Origin: Blastococcus xanthinilyticus
GTDB lineage: Bacteria > Actinomycetota > Actinomycetes > Mycobacteriales > Geodermatophilaceae
Length of the DNA: 64,000 nucleotides
NCBI RefSeq assembly: GCF_008124835.1
Contig: NZ_VNHW01000003.1
Span: 330,661 to 394,660 of the forward strand
Direction of reading: 5' to 3'
Shown in pieces: positions 27,828-35,358 of this stretch. The translations under genes were made by a program, and so were the position numbers. Within the stretch, counting starts at the first letter, position 1. Each line of letters starts with the position of its first letter. The notes beneath the pieces were generated by a model. It ran no database searches, was not told where the DNA came from, and was given only the letters and a program-made list of their open reading frames with translations.

Positions 27828-28847
27828 TCAGCCCCGGGTCGCGGCGAGGCGCGGGTAGACCCGCCGGACGTTGCCCTCGAAGACCGCGGCCCGCGCCGCG
27901 TCGTCCAGCGCCCCCCTGGCGAACGCCGCCTCGACGTAGCGGCGGGTGTCGTCGTAGTGGTGGCCGGTCCGCTCGTCGATGCCGCGCACCGCCCCCACCA
28001 TCTCCGAGCCGAACAGGATGTTCGGGATGTCGACCACGTCGAGCAGGAGGTCGATGCCGGGCTGGTGGTAGACGCAGGTGTCGAAGAAGACGTTGCCCAT
28101 GACGTTGGCCTCGACCGGCGGCTGCCCGAGCATGTCGGCGAGCCCCCGGTAGCGCCCCCAGTGGTACGGCACCGCTCCCCCGCCGTGCGGGACGACCAGC
28201 CGCAGGCCGGGCAGGTCGGTGAACAGGGAGCCCTGCAGGAGCTGCATGAACGCCGTGGTGTCGGCGTTGATGTAGTAGGCGCCGGTCGCGTGGAAGGCCG
28301 GGGTCGCCGAGGCGGACACGTGCACCATGGCGGGCACGTCGAGCTCCACCATCGCCTCGTAGAACGGGTACCAGCTGCGGTCGGTCAGCGGTGGCGACGT
28401 CCAGAACCCCCCGCTGGGGTCGGGGTTGAGGTTGCACCCCACGAACCCCAGCTCCTCGACGCACCGGCGCAGCTCGGCCTCCGACGCGGCGAGGTCGGCC
28501 CCCGGGAACTGCGGGAGCTGGCAGACCCCGGCGAACCGGTCGGGGAACAGCTGCGTCACCCGGTGGATCAGGTCGTTGCAGCGGCGGGCCCACTCCAGGC
28601 TCACCGCGGCGTCGCCCACGTGGTGCGCCATCGCCGAGGCCCGCGGGGAGAACAGGGTCAGGTCGATCCCCCGCTCGTCCATGAGCCGCAGCTGGCTGCC
28701 CTCGATGGTCTCCCGGATCTCGTCGTCGGTGATCGAGGGGTAGGCCGGCGGCGTGGCCCCGGCCTGCCACGCCGACACCTGCTGCTCCCGCCAGGCGGTG
28801 TGCGCTGCCGGGGCGGTGGTGTAGTGCCCGTGGCAGTCGATGATCAC
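27828..28847 (-). CDS. ligJ: 4-oxalomesaconate hydratase (LigJ type)
   Basis: A 339-residue amidohydrolase-superfamily hydratase that adds water to 4-oxalomesaconate, giving 4-carboxy-4-hydroxy-2-oxoadipate in the protocatechuate 4,5-cleavage and gallate pathways. It opens with IIDCHGHYT (metal ligands His6, His8), then LFSPRASAMAHHVGD, LNPDPSGGFWTSPPLTDRSW, HATGAYYINADT, VPHGGGAVPYHWGRYRGLADML and FGSEMVGAVRGID, which follow Sphingobium LigJ closely along the whole length. GTG start with GGGGGGAG upstream; 4-bp overlap with the dehydrogenase gene. Last gene of the gntR-ligK-galD-dioxygenase-dehydrogenase-ligJ operon. Confidence 0.95.
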   Translation of the reverse strand: MIIDCHGHYTTAPAAHTAWREQQVSAWQAGATPPAYPSITDDEIRETIEGSQLRLMDERGIDLTLFSPRASAMAHHVGDAAVSLEWARRCNDLIHRVTQLFPDRFAGVCQLPQFPGADLAASEAELRRCVEELGFVGCNLNPDPSGGFWTSPPLTDRSWYPFYEAMVELDVPAMVHVSASATPAFHATGAYYINADTTAFMQLLQGSLFTDLPGLRLVVPHGGGAVPYHWGRYRGLADMLGQPPVEANVMGNVFFDTCVYHQPGIDLLLDVVDIPNILFGSEMVGAVRGIDERTGHHYDDTRRYVEAAFARGALDDAARAAVFEGNVRRVYPRLAATRG

Positions 28848-29635
28848 GCCGCTCCCCCCTGGGCGTCGCGCAGCTGGGCGAGCAGGTCGCGGGCCGCCGT
28901 CGCGATCCGCGGCGCGACCCCGAGCTCGGTGAGCTGCTCGGCGGCCGCGGCCATCTCGTCGGTGCGGCGGCGGGCGTGCGCGTGGCTGCCGTCCACCAGC
29001 CGGTCGACGGTGTGCTCGTCGAAGGCCGCCAGCTCGGCGGCGATGTTGCCGCGCAGCCAGTCGCCGCAGCCGGCCGCCTCCGCCCCCTCCAGGGCCTCGA
29101 CCACCGCGGCCGCCAGCCCCTTCCAGAAGACGCTGCGCAGCAGCTTCCGGGAGATCGCCGCCCCCGCCGGGCCCTCCTGGACGGTGACCTCCCCGCCGAA
29201 CGCCCCCAGCAGCTCGGCGTACCGCTGCGCCCCCTCCCCGGAGACCAGCATCGGGGTGCGCACCCCGCTGCCCGGGACGACGCCCATCAGCGCCACGTCC
29301 ACGACGGGCACCCCCCCGGCGGCGGCCCGCTCGGCGAGCCGGGCCTTGAGCCCGGGCGAGGCGGTGTTGCACTCGGCCCACAGGGTGCCCGGTCGCAGCG
29401 CCGGGAGGGCGTTCTCCAGCGCGACGGAGGCGTCGTGGGAGCTGTTGAGGCTGAGTACGAGGCCGGCGTCGGCGACCGCCTCGGCCTCGCTCCCCCGCGA
29501 CTGCACGCCGTCGACGACGATGCCCTTGGGGTCGTAGCCGCGGACGTCGGCGCCGGCGGCGACCAGGTCGCGCGCGATCGCCGAGCCGGCCTCGCCGAGC
29601 CCGAGCACCGCGATGGGCACGAGGACCGCGCTCAC
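28844..29635 (-). CDS. NAD(P)-dependent dehydrogenase with DUF1932 domain
   Basis: A 263-residue protein: N-terminal Rossmann domain (VLGLGEAGSAIARDLVAAG, about 10-28) of the 6-phosphogluconate/3-hydroxyisobutyrate dehydrogenase type and a C-terminal DUF1932 helical domain (about 190-255). DUF1932 proteins are often found in aromatic-acid operons. Position between a ring-cleavage dioxygenase and ligJ suggests it oxidises or reduces a ring-cleavage product; it could stand in for LigC, which is absent, but it is not a LigC homologue. It overlaps both neighbours by 4 bp (GTGA). Confidence 0.88.
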   Translation of the reverse strand: MSAVLVPIAVLGLGEAGSAIARDLVAAGADVRGYDPKGIVVDGVQSRGSEAEAVADAGLVLSLNSSHDASVALENALPALRPGTLWAECNTASPGLKARLAERAAAGGVPVVDVALMGVVPGSGVRTPMLVSGEGAQRYAELLGAFGGEVTVQEGPAGAAISRKLLRSVFWKGLAAAVVEALEGAEAAGCGDWLRGNIAAELAAFDEHTVDRLVDGSHAHARRRTDEMAAAAEQLTELGVAPRIATAARDLLAQLRDAQGGAA

Positions 29636-30624
29636 CAGGCCTTCCCCTCCGGGTCGGTCTCCGGCGTCTCCTCCCGCTCCGGCTCGACCGGAGGGGTGCC
29701 GTGGGTGTGGAAGGTGGAGATGGTCTGCAGACCCCAGGCCTGGCCCTTGGCCCGCTCCTCGGCGTTCCAGTCGATCGGCTGCCAGTCGGGGGCGAGGACC
29801 AGCCGGGCGGCGGGGTTGTCCAGCTCGATCCGGTTGCCGGCGGGCTCCCAGACGTAGAGGAAGAAGCTCTGCTGGATCGTGTGCTTGTGCGGGCCGGTCT
29901 CGATGTGGATGCCGTGCTCGAGCGCCAGGTCGGCGGCCCGGATGATGTCGTCGCGGCTGTCCACGGCGAACGACAGGTGGTGCAGCCGCCCGGAGGTACC
30001 GGTGTTGTCCCGGGTCCACACCGCGTCGTAGCCCTTGTTGGTGAACGTCGTCCAGCTCCCGGCGACGCCGTCGTCGAGGACGATCTGCTCGGTGATCATC
30101 CCGCCGAGCACGTCGACGGCGAAGTCCCGGTTGGCGACCGGGTCGACCCCGAGGTAGTTGATGTGGTCGATCCGGCGCACGCTCACCCCGCGCCCCGGAT
30201 AGGCCTGCGCCTGGTTCTTCAGCGCCGGCTTCAGGTCCCCCTCCGCGCGATACCACTCGGTCTCGTAGTACACGCCCATCTCGTGGCCGTCGGGGTCGGT
30301 GAAGACGTAGACGGGGCCGTAGCCGGGATCGCCGTCCTGCCAGCCCTTCCCGAGCCCGGTCGCCTCGATGGCCGCGACCCGGCGCTGCAGCGCCTCGGGG
30401 CTGCTGGCCCGGAAGTTGGTGCGGCCCACCCCCGGCCGCTTCGCGGCGGTCAGCTTGATCGTGGTGTTCTCGTAGTCGTCCCAGGCGCGCAGGAAGACCG
30501 AGTCGCCCTCGGAGCCGTTCTCGGTCAGACCGAGGTACCGGACGAAGAAGTCCAGGCTCTCCTCGGGCTTGTGGGTGAGCAGCTCGACGTGGGCGAGGTG
30601 CGCGATGTCGTGCAGCGGCGGCAC
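29632..30624 (-). CDS. Type I extradiol dioxygenase (VOC family)
   Basis: A 330-residue two-domain vicinal-oxygen-chelate protein like catechol 2,3-dioxygenases. Domain 1 (about 8-125) starts IAHLAHVELLTHKPEESLDFF; domain 2 (about 148-280) holds the Fe ligands: His in RRIDHINYLG, His in GRLHHLSFAVDS and Glu in WEPAGNRIELD. The acid-base His/Tyr region is also present (HKHTIQQSFFLYVW). It would open a catechol-type ring by meta cleavage. The substrate is unknown; the operon's lower genes (galD, ligJ, ligK) suggest a carboxylated substrate. It overlaps the dehydrogenase gene by 4 bp. Unrelated in fold to LigAB further along. Confidence 0.9.
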   Translation of the reverse strand: MPPLHDIAHLAHVELLTHKPEESLDFFVRYLGLTENGSEGDSVFLRAWDDYENTTIKLTAAKRPGVGRTNFRASSPEALQRRVAAIEATGLGKGWQDGDPGYGPVYVFTDPDGHEMGVYYETEWYRAEGDLKPALKNQAQAYPGRGVSVRRIDHINYLGVDPVANRDFAVDVLGGMITEQIVLDDGVAGSWTTFTNKGYDAVWTRDNTGTSGRLHHLSFAVDSRDDIIRAADLALEHGIHIETGPHKHTIQQSFFLYVWEPAGNRIELDNPAARLVLAPDWQPIDWNAEERAKGQAWGLQTISTFHTHGTPPVEPEREETPETDPEGKAW

Positions 30625-30664
30625 GGGGGTCTCCTCAGGTGGGGGTGGTGGCGGAGCGGGGGAA

Positions 30665-30718
30665 GGCTCGGCCCCGCGGGAGGGCTCAGCCGCGCGGGAG
30701 GGCTCGATCCCGCGGGAA
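30665..30718. repeat. 18-bp tandem repeat spanning the galD stop codon
   Basis: Three head-to-tail 18-bp units (ggctcggccccgcgggag and variants). On the minus strand the unit is six codons, (F/L)-P-R-x-(R/stop)-A, in the galD frame; the middle copy carries TGA where the others have CGA. Confidence 0.9.
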
Positions 30719-31783
30719 CGCGAGGCCGTCGAAGAGCTTGCGGGCGGTGCGGACGACGCCGGAGCGGACCACCCGCGGCGGCGAGGTGGACCCGTCGACG
30801 ACGACGTCGACCATCAGGTGCCCGGTCGGGTGCTCGACGTCGACCCGGGAGGTCCCGGCGGGCCAGTCGGCGGTGAGCTCGTGCCCGACGGCGCCGGGCA
30901 GCAGCATCCCGGTGACGACGCTGACGGCCCCGAGCACGCCGATCGAGGTGTGCGGGGTGACCGGGATGAACGACCGGGTGCAGACCTGGCCGCCGTCCCG
31001 CGGCGCGGAGAGCAGCACCGTCTTGGGCACCGAGGCCGTCGAGACGTCGCCCATGCCCATCAGCTCGGCGGCCTTGCGGCGGAAGGCGTCGACCCGCTCC
31101 AGCAGGGCGGTGTCGGCGGCCAGCTGCTCGTGCGGCTCGGAGCCGGTGAGCCCGAAGGACTCGGCGAGCACCAGCACGACCGGCATGCCGTTGTCGACGC
31201 AGGTCACCTCGACCCCCTCGACGGTGTCCCGCACGTTCCCGGTGGGCAGCAGGCTGCCGGTCGCCGACCCCTCCGTGTCGGTGAAGGCGAGCACCACGGG
31301 CGCCGCCGTCCCGGGCACGCCGGCGATCTCGACGTCGCCGCGGTACTCGGGCCGGCCCCCGGGCGTCGGGAACGTCGCGACCGCGACGCTGTCGGAGTTG
31401 ACCATCCGGATCCGCACGCTGGTCTCGCCGTCGGCCGCCGCGACCAGGCCGCGCTCGACGGCGAAGGGGCCCACGCCGGCGAGGATGTTGCCGCAGTTCT
31501 GCGTGTCGCTGACCGTCGGCTGGTCGACGCCCAGCTGCAGGAAGAGGTAGTCGACGTCGGCCTCGGGGGCGTCGGACGGCGAGACGACCGCCACCTTGCT
31601 CGTGAGGGAGGTGGCGCCGCCCAGGCCGTCGATCTGCCGCGGGTCGGGGGTGCCCATCAGCCGGAGCAGCAGGTCGTCGCGCTCCGCCGGGTCCGCCGGC
31701 AGGTCGCCGGCCTCGAAGAACAGCCCGCGCGAGGTGCCGCCGCGCAGCATGGTGCAGCGGACCCCCGCGTCGTCGTAGCTCAC
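30686..31783 (-). CDS. galD: 4-oxalomesaconate tautomerase (PrpF/GalD family)
   Basis: A 365-residue PrpF-fold (double hot-dog-like, DapF-related) isomerase. GalD converts keto/enol tautomers of 4-oxalomesaconate before hydration by LigJ/GalB. The N-terminal CTMLRGGTSRGLFF, FLQLGVDQPTVSDTQNCGNILAGVGPFA and the CVDNGMPVVLV motifs are diagnostic of the family. PrpF itself isomerises aconitate, so the assignment to GalD leans on the ligK and ligJ neighbours. GTG start with GAGGAGGAC. The C-terminus runs into an 18-bp repeat that supplies the stop. Confidence 0.9.
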   Translation of the reverse strand: MSYDDAGVRCTMLRGGTSRGLFFEAGDLPADPAERDDLLLRLMGTPDPRQIDGLGGATSLTSKVAVVSPSDAPEADVDYLFLQLGVDQPTVSDTQNCGNILAGVGPFAVERGLVAAADGETSVRIRMVNSDSVAVATFPTPGGRPEYRGDVEIAGVPGTAAPVVLAFTDTEGSATGSLLPTGNVRDTVEGVEVTCVDNGMPVVLVLAESFGLTGSEPHEQLAADTALLERVDAFRRKAAELMGMGDVSTASVPKTVLLSAPRDGGQVCTRSFIPVTPHTSIGVLGAVSVVTGMLLPGAVGHELTADWPAGTSRVDVEHPTGHLMVDVVVDGSTSPPRVVRSGVVRTARKLFDGLAFPRDRALPRG

Positions 31784-31853
31784 GAGTCCTCCTCGCTGCG
31801 CTCGTCGGCCGCGTTCGCGGGCTGCTGTGCCCCTGGTGAGCTCGCGAGCTCGC

Positions 31854-32558
31854 TCACGGCTCCCCCGCCGCGTACTCCGCGGAGCTCAGGTACTCGATGC
31901 CGAAGCCGGCCAGCTTGTCGCGGAGGCCGTACCGGTCGAGCCCGAGCTCGCCCTGCTGGAAGGCCGCCCGGGTGGCGTCCTCCTTGTCCACCCGGGCCTG
32001 CGCCGCGGTCAGCGCGCGGGGCACGTCGGCCCGCGGGACCACGAGCACCCCGTCGTCGTCGGCCACGACGACGTCGCCGGGCCGGACGGTCTGGCCGCCC
32101 AGCACGACCGGCACGTTCACCGCACCGGCGGTCGCCTTGACGGTGCCCTGCGCGCTGACCGCCCGCGACCAGGCGGGGAAGCCCATCCCGCGCAGCTCGG
32201 CGACGTCGCGGACGCCGCAGCCCAGGACCACACCGCGCACGCCGCGCTGGGCCAGCGCCGTGGCGAACAGCTCGCCGAACAGCCCGTCGGTGGACGGCGA
32301 GGTGGTGGCCACCACCAGCACGTCACCGGGGCGGCACTGCTCCACGGCGACGTGGATCATGAGATTGTCCCCCGGCCAGCACAGCGCGGTGACCGCCGTG
32401 CCGCCGATCCGGGCACCCGGCCACGCCGGCCGCAGCTCCGGGCCCAGGAAGCCCACCCGGCCCAGGGCCTCGTGGACGGTGGCGACGCCGAACCCGCCCA
32501 GCCGGGCGGCGTCGCCCGCGTCGGCGCGCGGCGGATCGGTGACGACGACGTTCCTCAT
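31854..32558 (-). CDS. ligK: 4-carboxy-4-hydroxy-2-oxoadipate aldolase/oxaloacetate decarboxylase
   Basis: A 234-residue RraA-fold aldolase that splits 4-carboxy-4-hydroxy-2-oxoadipate into pyruvate and oxaloacetate, the last step of the pathway. VLGCGVRDVAELRGMGFPAWSR and PGDVVVADDDGVLVVPR are the metal- and substrate-binding motifs of LigK/GalC/HMG aldolases. ATG start with GGAGGT 6 nt upstream; the gene lies 19 bp after the gntR stop, in a partly duplicated junction. A palindrome (31838-31851) follows its stop. Confidence 0.94.
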   Translation of the reverse strand: MRNVVVTDPPRADAGDAARLGGFGVATVHEALGRVGFLGPELRPAWPGARIGGTAVTALCWPGDNLMIHVAVEQCRPGDVLVVATTSPSTDGLFGELFATALAQRGVRGVVLGCGVRDVAELRGMGFPAWSRAVSAQGTVKATAGAVNVPVVLGGQTVRPGDVVVADDDGVLVVPRADVPRALTAAQARVDKEDATRAAFQQGELGLDRYGLRDKLAGFGIEYLSSAEYAAGEP

Positions 32559-32577
32559 GCGGTACCTCCGTTGTCCC

Positions 32578-33231
32578 TCATGCGGTGGCTCCGGTGTCGG
32601 AGACGGTCTCCGCCAGCGCCGCGACGACGCTGCGCATGTGGGCGCGGGCGGCCTCCTCGGCGCGGTCGGCGTCGCCCGCGACGACGGCGTCGACGAGGGC
32701 GGTGAACTCGGCGAGGCTGACCCTGGGCCGGCCCGGCCGCAGCGAGAGCCGGAACTGGTGGCGGACGAGCTGGGCCTGCAGCCGCTGCACCAGGCCGGCG
32801 GCGACCGGGTGGTGGGCGGCGTCGCGGATCAGCCCGTGCACCTCCTGGATGAGCTCGGAGTACCGGACCAGGTCGCCCTCGTGCACCGCGCAGGCCATGA
32901 CCCGCAGGTGGGCCTGCAGCCGCTCCGCCTCCTCGGCGGTCCGCCGTTCCGCGGCCTTCCGCGCCAGCAGCCCTTCGAGGGGCTCCCGGCACTCGGTGAT
33001 GGCGACGGCCTCCTCGGTGGAGACGACCCGCACCCGGGCGCCCTTGTTCTGGATCCGCTCGACGAGGCCCTCCACGGCCAGCGCGTCGATCGCCAGCCGG
33101 ACGGCGCTGCGGCTGACCCCCGTGAGGGCGACCAGCTCGGCCTCGACCAGCCGGTATCCCGGGGGCATGTCACCGCGGGAGATCGCGACGCGCAGTACCT
33201 GCTCCGCCGAGTCCTGAGCCGGGGACGCCAT
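32578..33231 (-). CDS. GntR-family (FCD) regulator of the ligK-ligJ operon
   Basis: A 217-residue FadR-type regulator: winged helix about 8-72 (YRLVEAELVALTGVSRSAVRLAIDALAVEGLVERIQNKGARV) and an FCD ligand domain about 85-205 with His-containing motifs (EVHGLIRDAAHHP). First gene of the ligK-galD-dioxygenase-dehydrogenase-ligJ operon. The ATG at 33231 is supported by a TAGCGT box 7 nt upstream (leaderless). A GATTGCC-N12-GGCAATC dyad covers the -35 region, so it probably represses itself and the operon, with an aromatic acid or pathway intermediate as likely ligand (inference). Confidence 0.9.
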   Translation of the reverse strand: MASPAQDSAEQVLRVAISRGDMPPGYRLVEAELVALTGVSRSAVRLAIDALAVEGLVERIQNKGARVRVVSTEEAVAITECREPLEGLLARKAAERRTAEEAERLQAHLRVMACAVHEGDLVRYSELIQEVHGLIRDAAHHPVAAGLVQRLQAQLVRHQFRLSLRPGRPRVSLAEFTALVDAVVAGDADRAEEAARAHMRSVVAALAETVSDTGATA

Positions 33232-33238
33232 GCCCGGC

Positions 33239-33284
33239 ACGCTAACCCATGCGGGGAGGATTGCCAACGATCCTGTGGGCAATC
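33239..33284 (-). promoter_or_regulatory. Promoter with operator dyad of the ligK operon
   Basis: -10 TAGCGT at 33239-33244, 17-nt spacer, -35 TTGGCA at 33262-33267. The inverted repeat gattgcc-N12-ggcaatc (33259-33284) overlaps the -35 box. Half of it (gattgccaacgat) recurs with one mismatch at the liv promoter. Confidence 0.65.
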
Positions 33285-33285
33285 G

Positions 33286-33981
33286 TCAGGGGCCGGGCGG
33301 CGGCTCTCCGGCGGGCGGCCCGAGCAGGGCGCCGACGACGGCCTGCAGGTGGGCCCGCGCGGCCGATTCGGCGGCGTCGGCGGCGCCCTCGGCGAGGGCC
33401 TCGACCACCCTCGTCAGCTCCGTGAGCTGCGCCTGGGCCCGCCCCGGCCGCAGCAGCAGCAGCTGGAAGTGGTGCCGGGCCACCTGACCCGCCAGGCGGT
33501 CGACCAGCGAGGCGGCCAAGGGGTGCCGCGCGGCCGCCGTCAGCAACCGGGAGTGCTCCTGGACGAGGGTCGCGAACTCGAGCAGCTCCCGGTCGGCCAC
33601 GGCCCGCCCCATCCGCGCGAGGTTCTCGCGCAGGCCCGCGAGGTCGCCGGCGGTCGCGTGCTGCGCCGCCTGGCGGGCGAGCATCCCGTCGAGCACCTGG
33701 CGGCACTCGAGGATCGCCACCACCTCGGACGTCGGCACGACGCGGACGCGGGCGCCGCGATTGGGGATCCGCTCGACCAGGCCCTCGCCGATCAGCGCGT
33801 CGAGGGCCAGCCGGGCGCTGTTGCGGGTGACGCCGTACCGCTCCGCCAGCTCCGGCTCCACCAGCCGCTGCCCGGGGACGACGACGCCCCGCGTGATCTC
33901 CTCCCGCAGCCGCTCCTCGGCGAGCCGCCGGGCGCGCACCCCGCTCAGGAGGTGCCCGTCGTCCGGGATCACCGGCACCAC
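33286..33981 (-). CDS. Second GntR-family (FCD) regulator
   Basis: A 231-residue paralogue of the preceding regulator: winged helix about 18-90 (QRLVEPELAERYGVTRNSARLALDALIGEGLVERIPNRGARV) and FCD domain about 105-215. The two share most of the recognition helix region (R-x-SAVRLAIDAL against RNSARLALDAL), so they may bind related sites. Located between the liv terminator and the ligK-operon operator. GTG start at 33981, with a second GTG one codon on; the exact start is uncertain. The C-terminus is proline-rich. Confidence 0.88.
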   Translation of the reverse strand: MVPVIPDDGHLLSGVRARRLAEERLREEITRGVVVPGQRLVEPELAERYGVTRNSARLALDALIGEGLVERIPNRGARVRVVPTSEVVAILECRQVLDGMLARQAAQHATAGDLAGLRENLARMGRAVADRELLEFATLVQEHSRLLTAAARHPLAASLVDRLAGQVARHHFQLLLLRPGRAQAQLTELTRVVEALAEGAADAAESAARAHLQAVVGALLGPPAGEPPPGP

Positions 33982-34051
33982 CGGTGCAGCGCGGCTTCGG
34001 ACACGGGAACGGGGACCTCGCAGGGAGCGGTGCGGACGACGTGCGAAGGGA

Positions 34052-34073
34052 CGGCCCGTCCGGGGACGGGCCG
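34052..34073. terminator. Terminator of the liv operon
   Basis: Stem cggcccgtcc / ggacgggccg with a very short loop, 23 bp past the substrate-binding protein stop (minus strand). Confidence 0.5.
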
Positions 34074-34095
34074 CCCCTCACGCGTCAGGCGGGGA

Positions 34096-35358
34096 TCACT
34101 CGAAGGACTCGACCGTGTCGTAGCCCGTGCCGTTGTACTTCTGCACGTTCAGCGTCGACACCGCGGGCTGGCCATCCTCGCTGGTGGTCACCGCCGTGCC
34201 CTCCAGCATGAGCGGTGCCTGGAAGTCCTCGATCGAGCGCAGCGCCTCCATGAAGCTGTCCCGGGTCGGCTCCTCCATCTCCATGAAGGCCTGCTCGAGC
34301 GTCGCGCCGACCATCCAGCTCCACTGGCAGTGCGGGAACGCCGGCGGGTCCGGGTAGTTGCCGTACTCCGCGAGGGCGGAGAGGTACGTCTGCACGTCCT
34401 CGTCCTCGGCGAAGGCGGGGCTCTGCGGCGCCTTGGAGAACGACACGGAGTAGATGCCGGGGAACGCATCAGCGCCGCCGGGCTGGAGGATCGCCCCCGG
34501 GCTCGAGGTGTTCGAGGGCAGGAACCAGTTGGGCAGCCAGTTCAGCTGCTGTGCCTGCTGCAGCGCCGAGATCACCAGCGGGGTCACCGACATCGCGTTG
34601 AAGAAGACGTCGGCGTCGCTGGCGGCGAGCTGGGTGATCTGCGCGTCGACGGACGTGTCGGTCGCCTCGTAGGTGAGTTCCTCGACGATCTCGATGTTGT
34701 CCGCACCCTCGACGGCGGACTTGAAGCCCTCGACGTAGCCGGCACCGAAGTCGTCGTTCTGCGACAGGATCGCGACCCGGTGCTCCTCGCTCGACGACGC
34801 GAGCAGCTCGCCGAACGCCTCGCCCTCGTTCTGGTAGATCGGCACGAAGCCGAGCTGCCAGGGGCTCTCCTCGGTGTCGCTGAACAGCGGGTCGCCGGTC
34901 ATGATCAGGGCCTGCGGCACCTCGTCGGCGATCGCCGCTTCGCGCCAGGCGCGGTTCGTCGGCGTGCCCAGCCCCGCGGTCATCGCGAAGACGTCGTCCT
35001 TGAGCGAGTCGTAGTTCGCCGCCGCCTGCTGCGGGTCGTACGTGTCGTCGAGCGCCTCGATCTCGACGGTGCGGGTCTGCCCGTCGCCGAACTCGACGCC
35101 GCCCTCGGCGTTCTTCATGCCGAAGTACGCGGTGACGCCGGCGACCGTGCAGGTGCCCGGGCCCGCCGTGGCACCGCTGAGCGGGGTGGTGATGCCGAGC
35201 GTGACCGAGTCGTCGGTGATGCCAGGGCTGGGTGCCCCCTCCGCGGCGTCGCCGCTGCGCCCGCTGTCCCGCCCGCCGCCGCACGCGGTGAGCGTCAGCG
35301 CGAGCGCCGACACCGCGGCGATGCCGACCGCCTGACGCGATCCGAAGTGCCTGTTCAT
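34096..35358 (-). CDS. Liv-type ABC transporter substrate-binding lipoprotein
   Basis: A 420-residue periplasmic-binding-protein-like lipoprotein: lipobox LTAC with Cys26 after a short signal peptide, then a Leu/Ile/Val-binding fold (DSVTLGITTPLSGATAGPGT, ALDDTYDPQQAAANYDSL, VAILSQNDDFGAGYVEGFKSAV). In soil bacteria this family often binds aromatic acids (protocatechuate, benzoates) instead of amino acids, and the catabolic neighbours suggest that here. It is last in its operon; the ATG overlaps the livM stop by 4 bp. Confidence 0.92.
   Translation of the reverse strand: MNRHFGSRQAVGIAAVSALALTLTACGGGRDSGRSGDAAEGAPSPGITDDSVTLGITTPLSGATAGPGTCTVAGVTAYFGMKNAEGGVEFGDGQTRTVEIEALDDTYDPQQAAANYDSLKDDVFAMTAGLGTPTNRAWREAAIADEVPQALIMTGDPLFSDTEESPWQLGFVPIYQNEGEAFGELLASSSEEHRVAILSQNDDFGAGYVEGFKSAVEGADNIEIVEELTYEATDTSVDAQITQLAASDADVFFNAMSVTPLVISALQQAQQLNWLPNWFLPSNTSSPGAILQPGGADAFPGIYSVSFSKAPQSPAFAEDEDVQTYLSALAEYGNYPDPPAFPHCQWSWMVGATLEQAFMEMEEPTRDSFMEALRSIEDFQAPLMLEGTAVTTSEDGQPAVSTLNVQKYNGTGYDTVESFE

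Noticed and set aside
27828..28847. Assignment as LigI (2-pyrone-4,6-dicarboxylate hydrolase)
   Set aside because: Both are amidohydrolase-fold, but the motifs follow LigJ throughout (IIDCHGHYT, HATGAYYINADT, FGSEMVGAVRGID).
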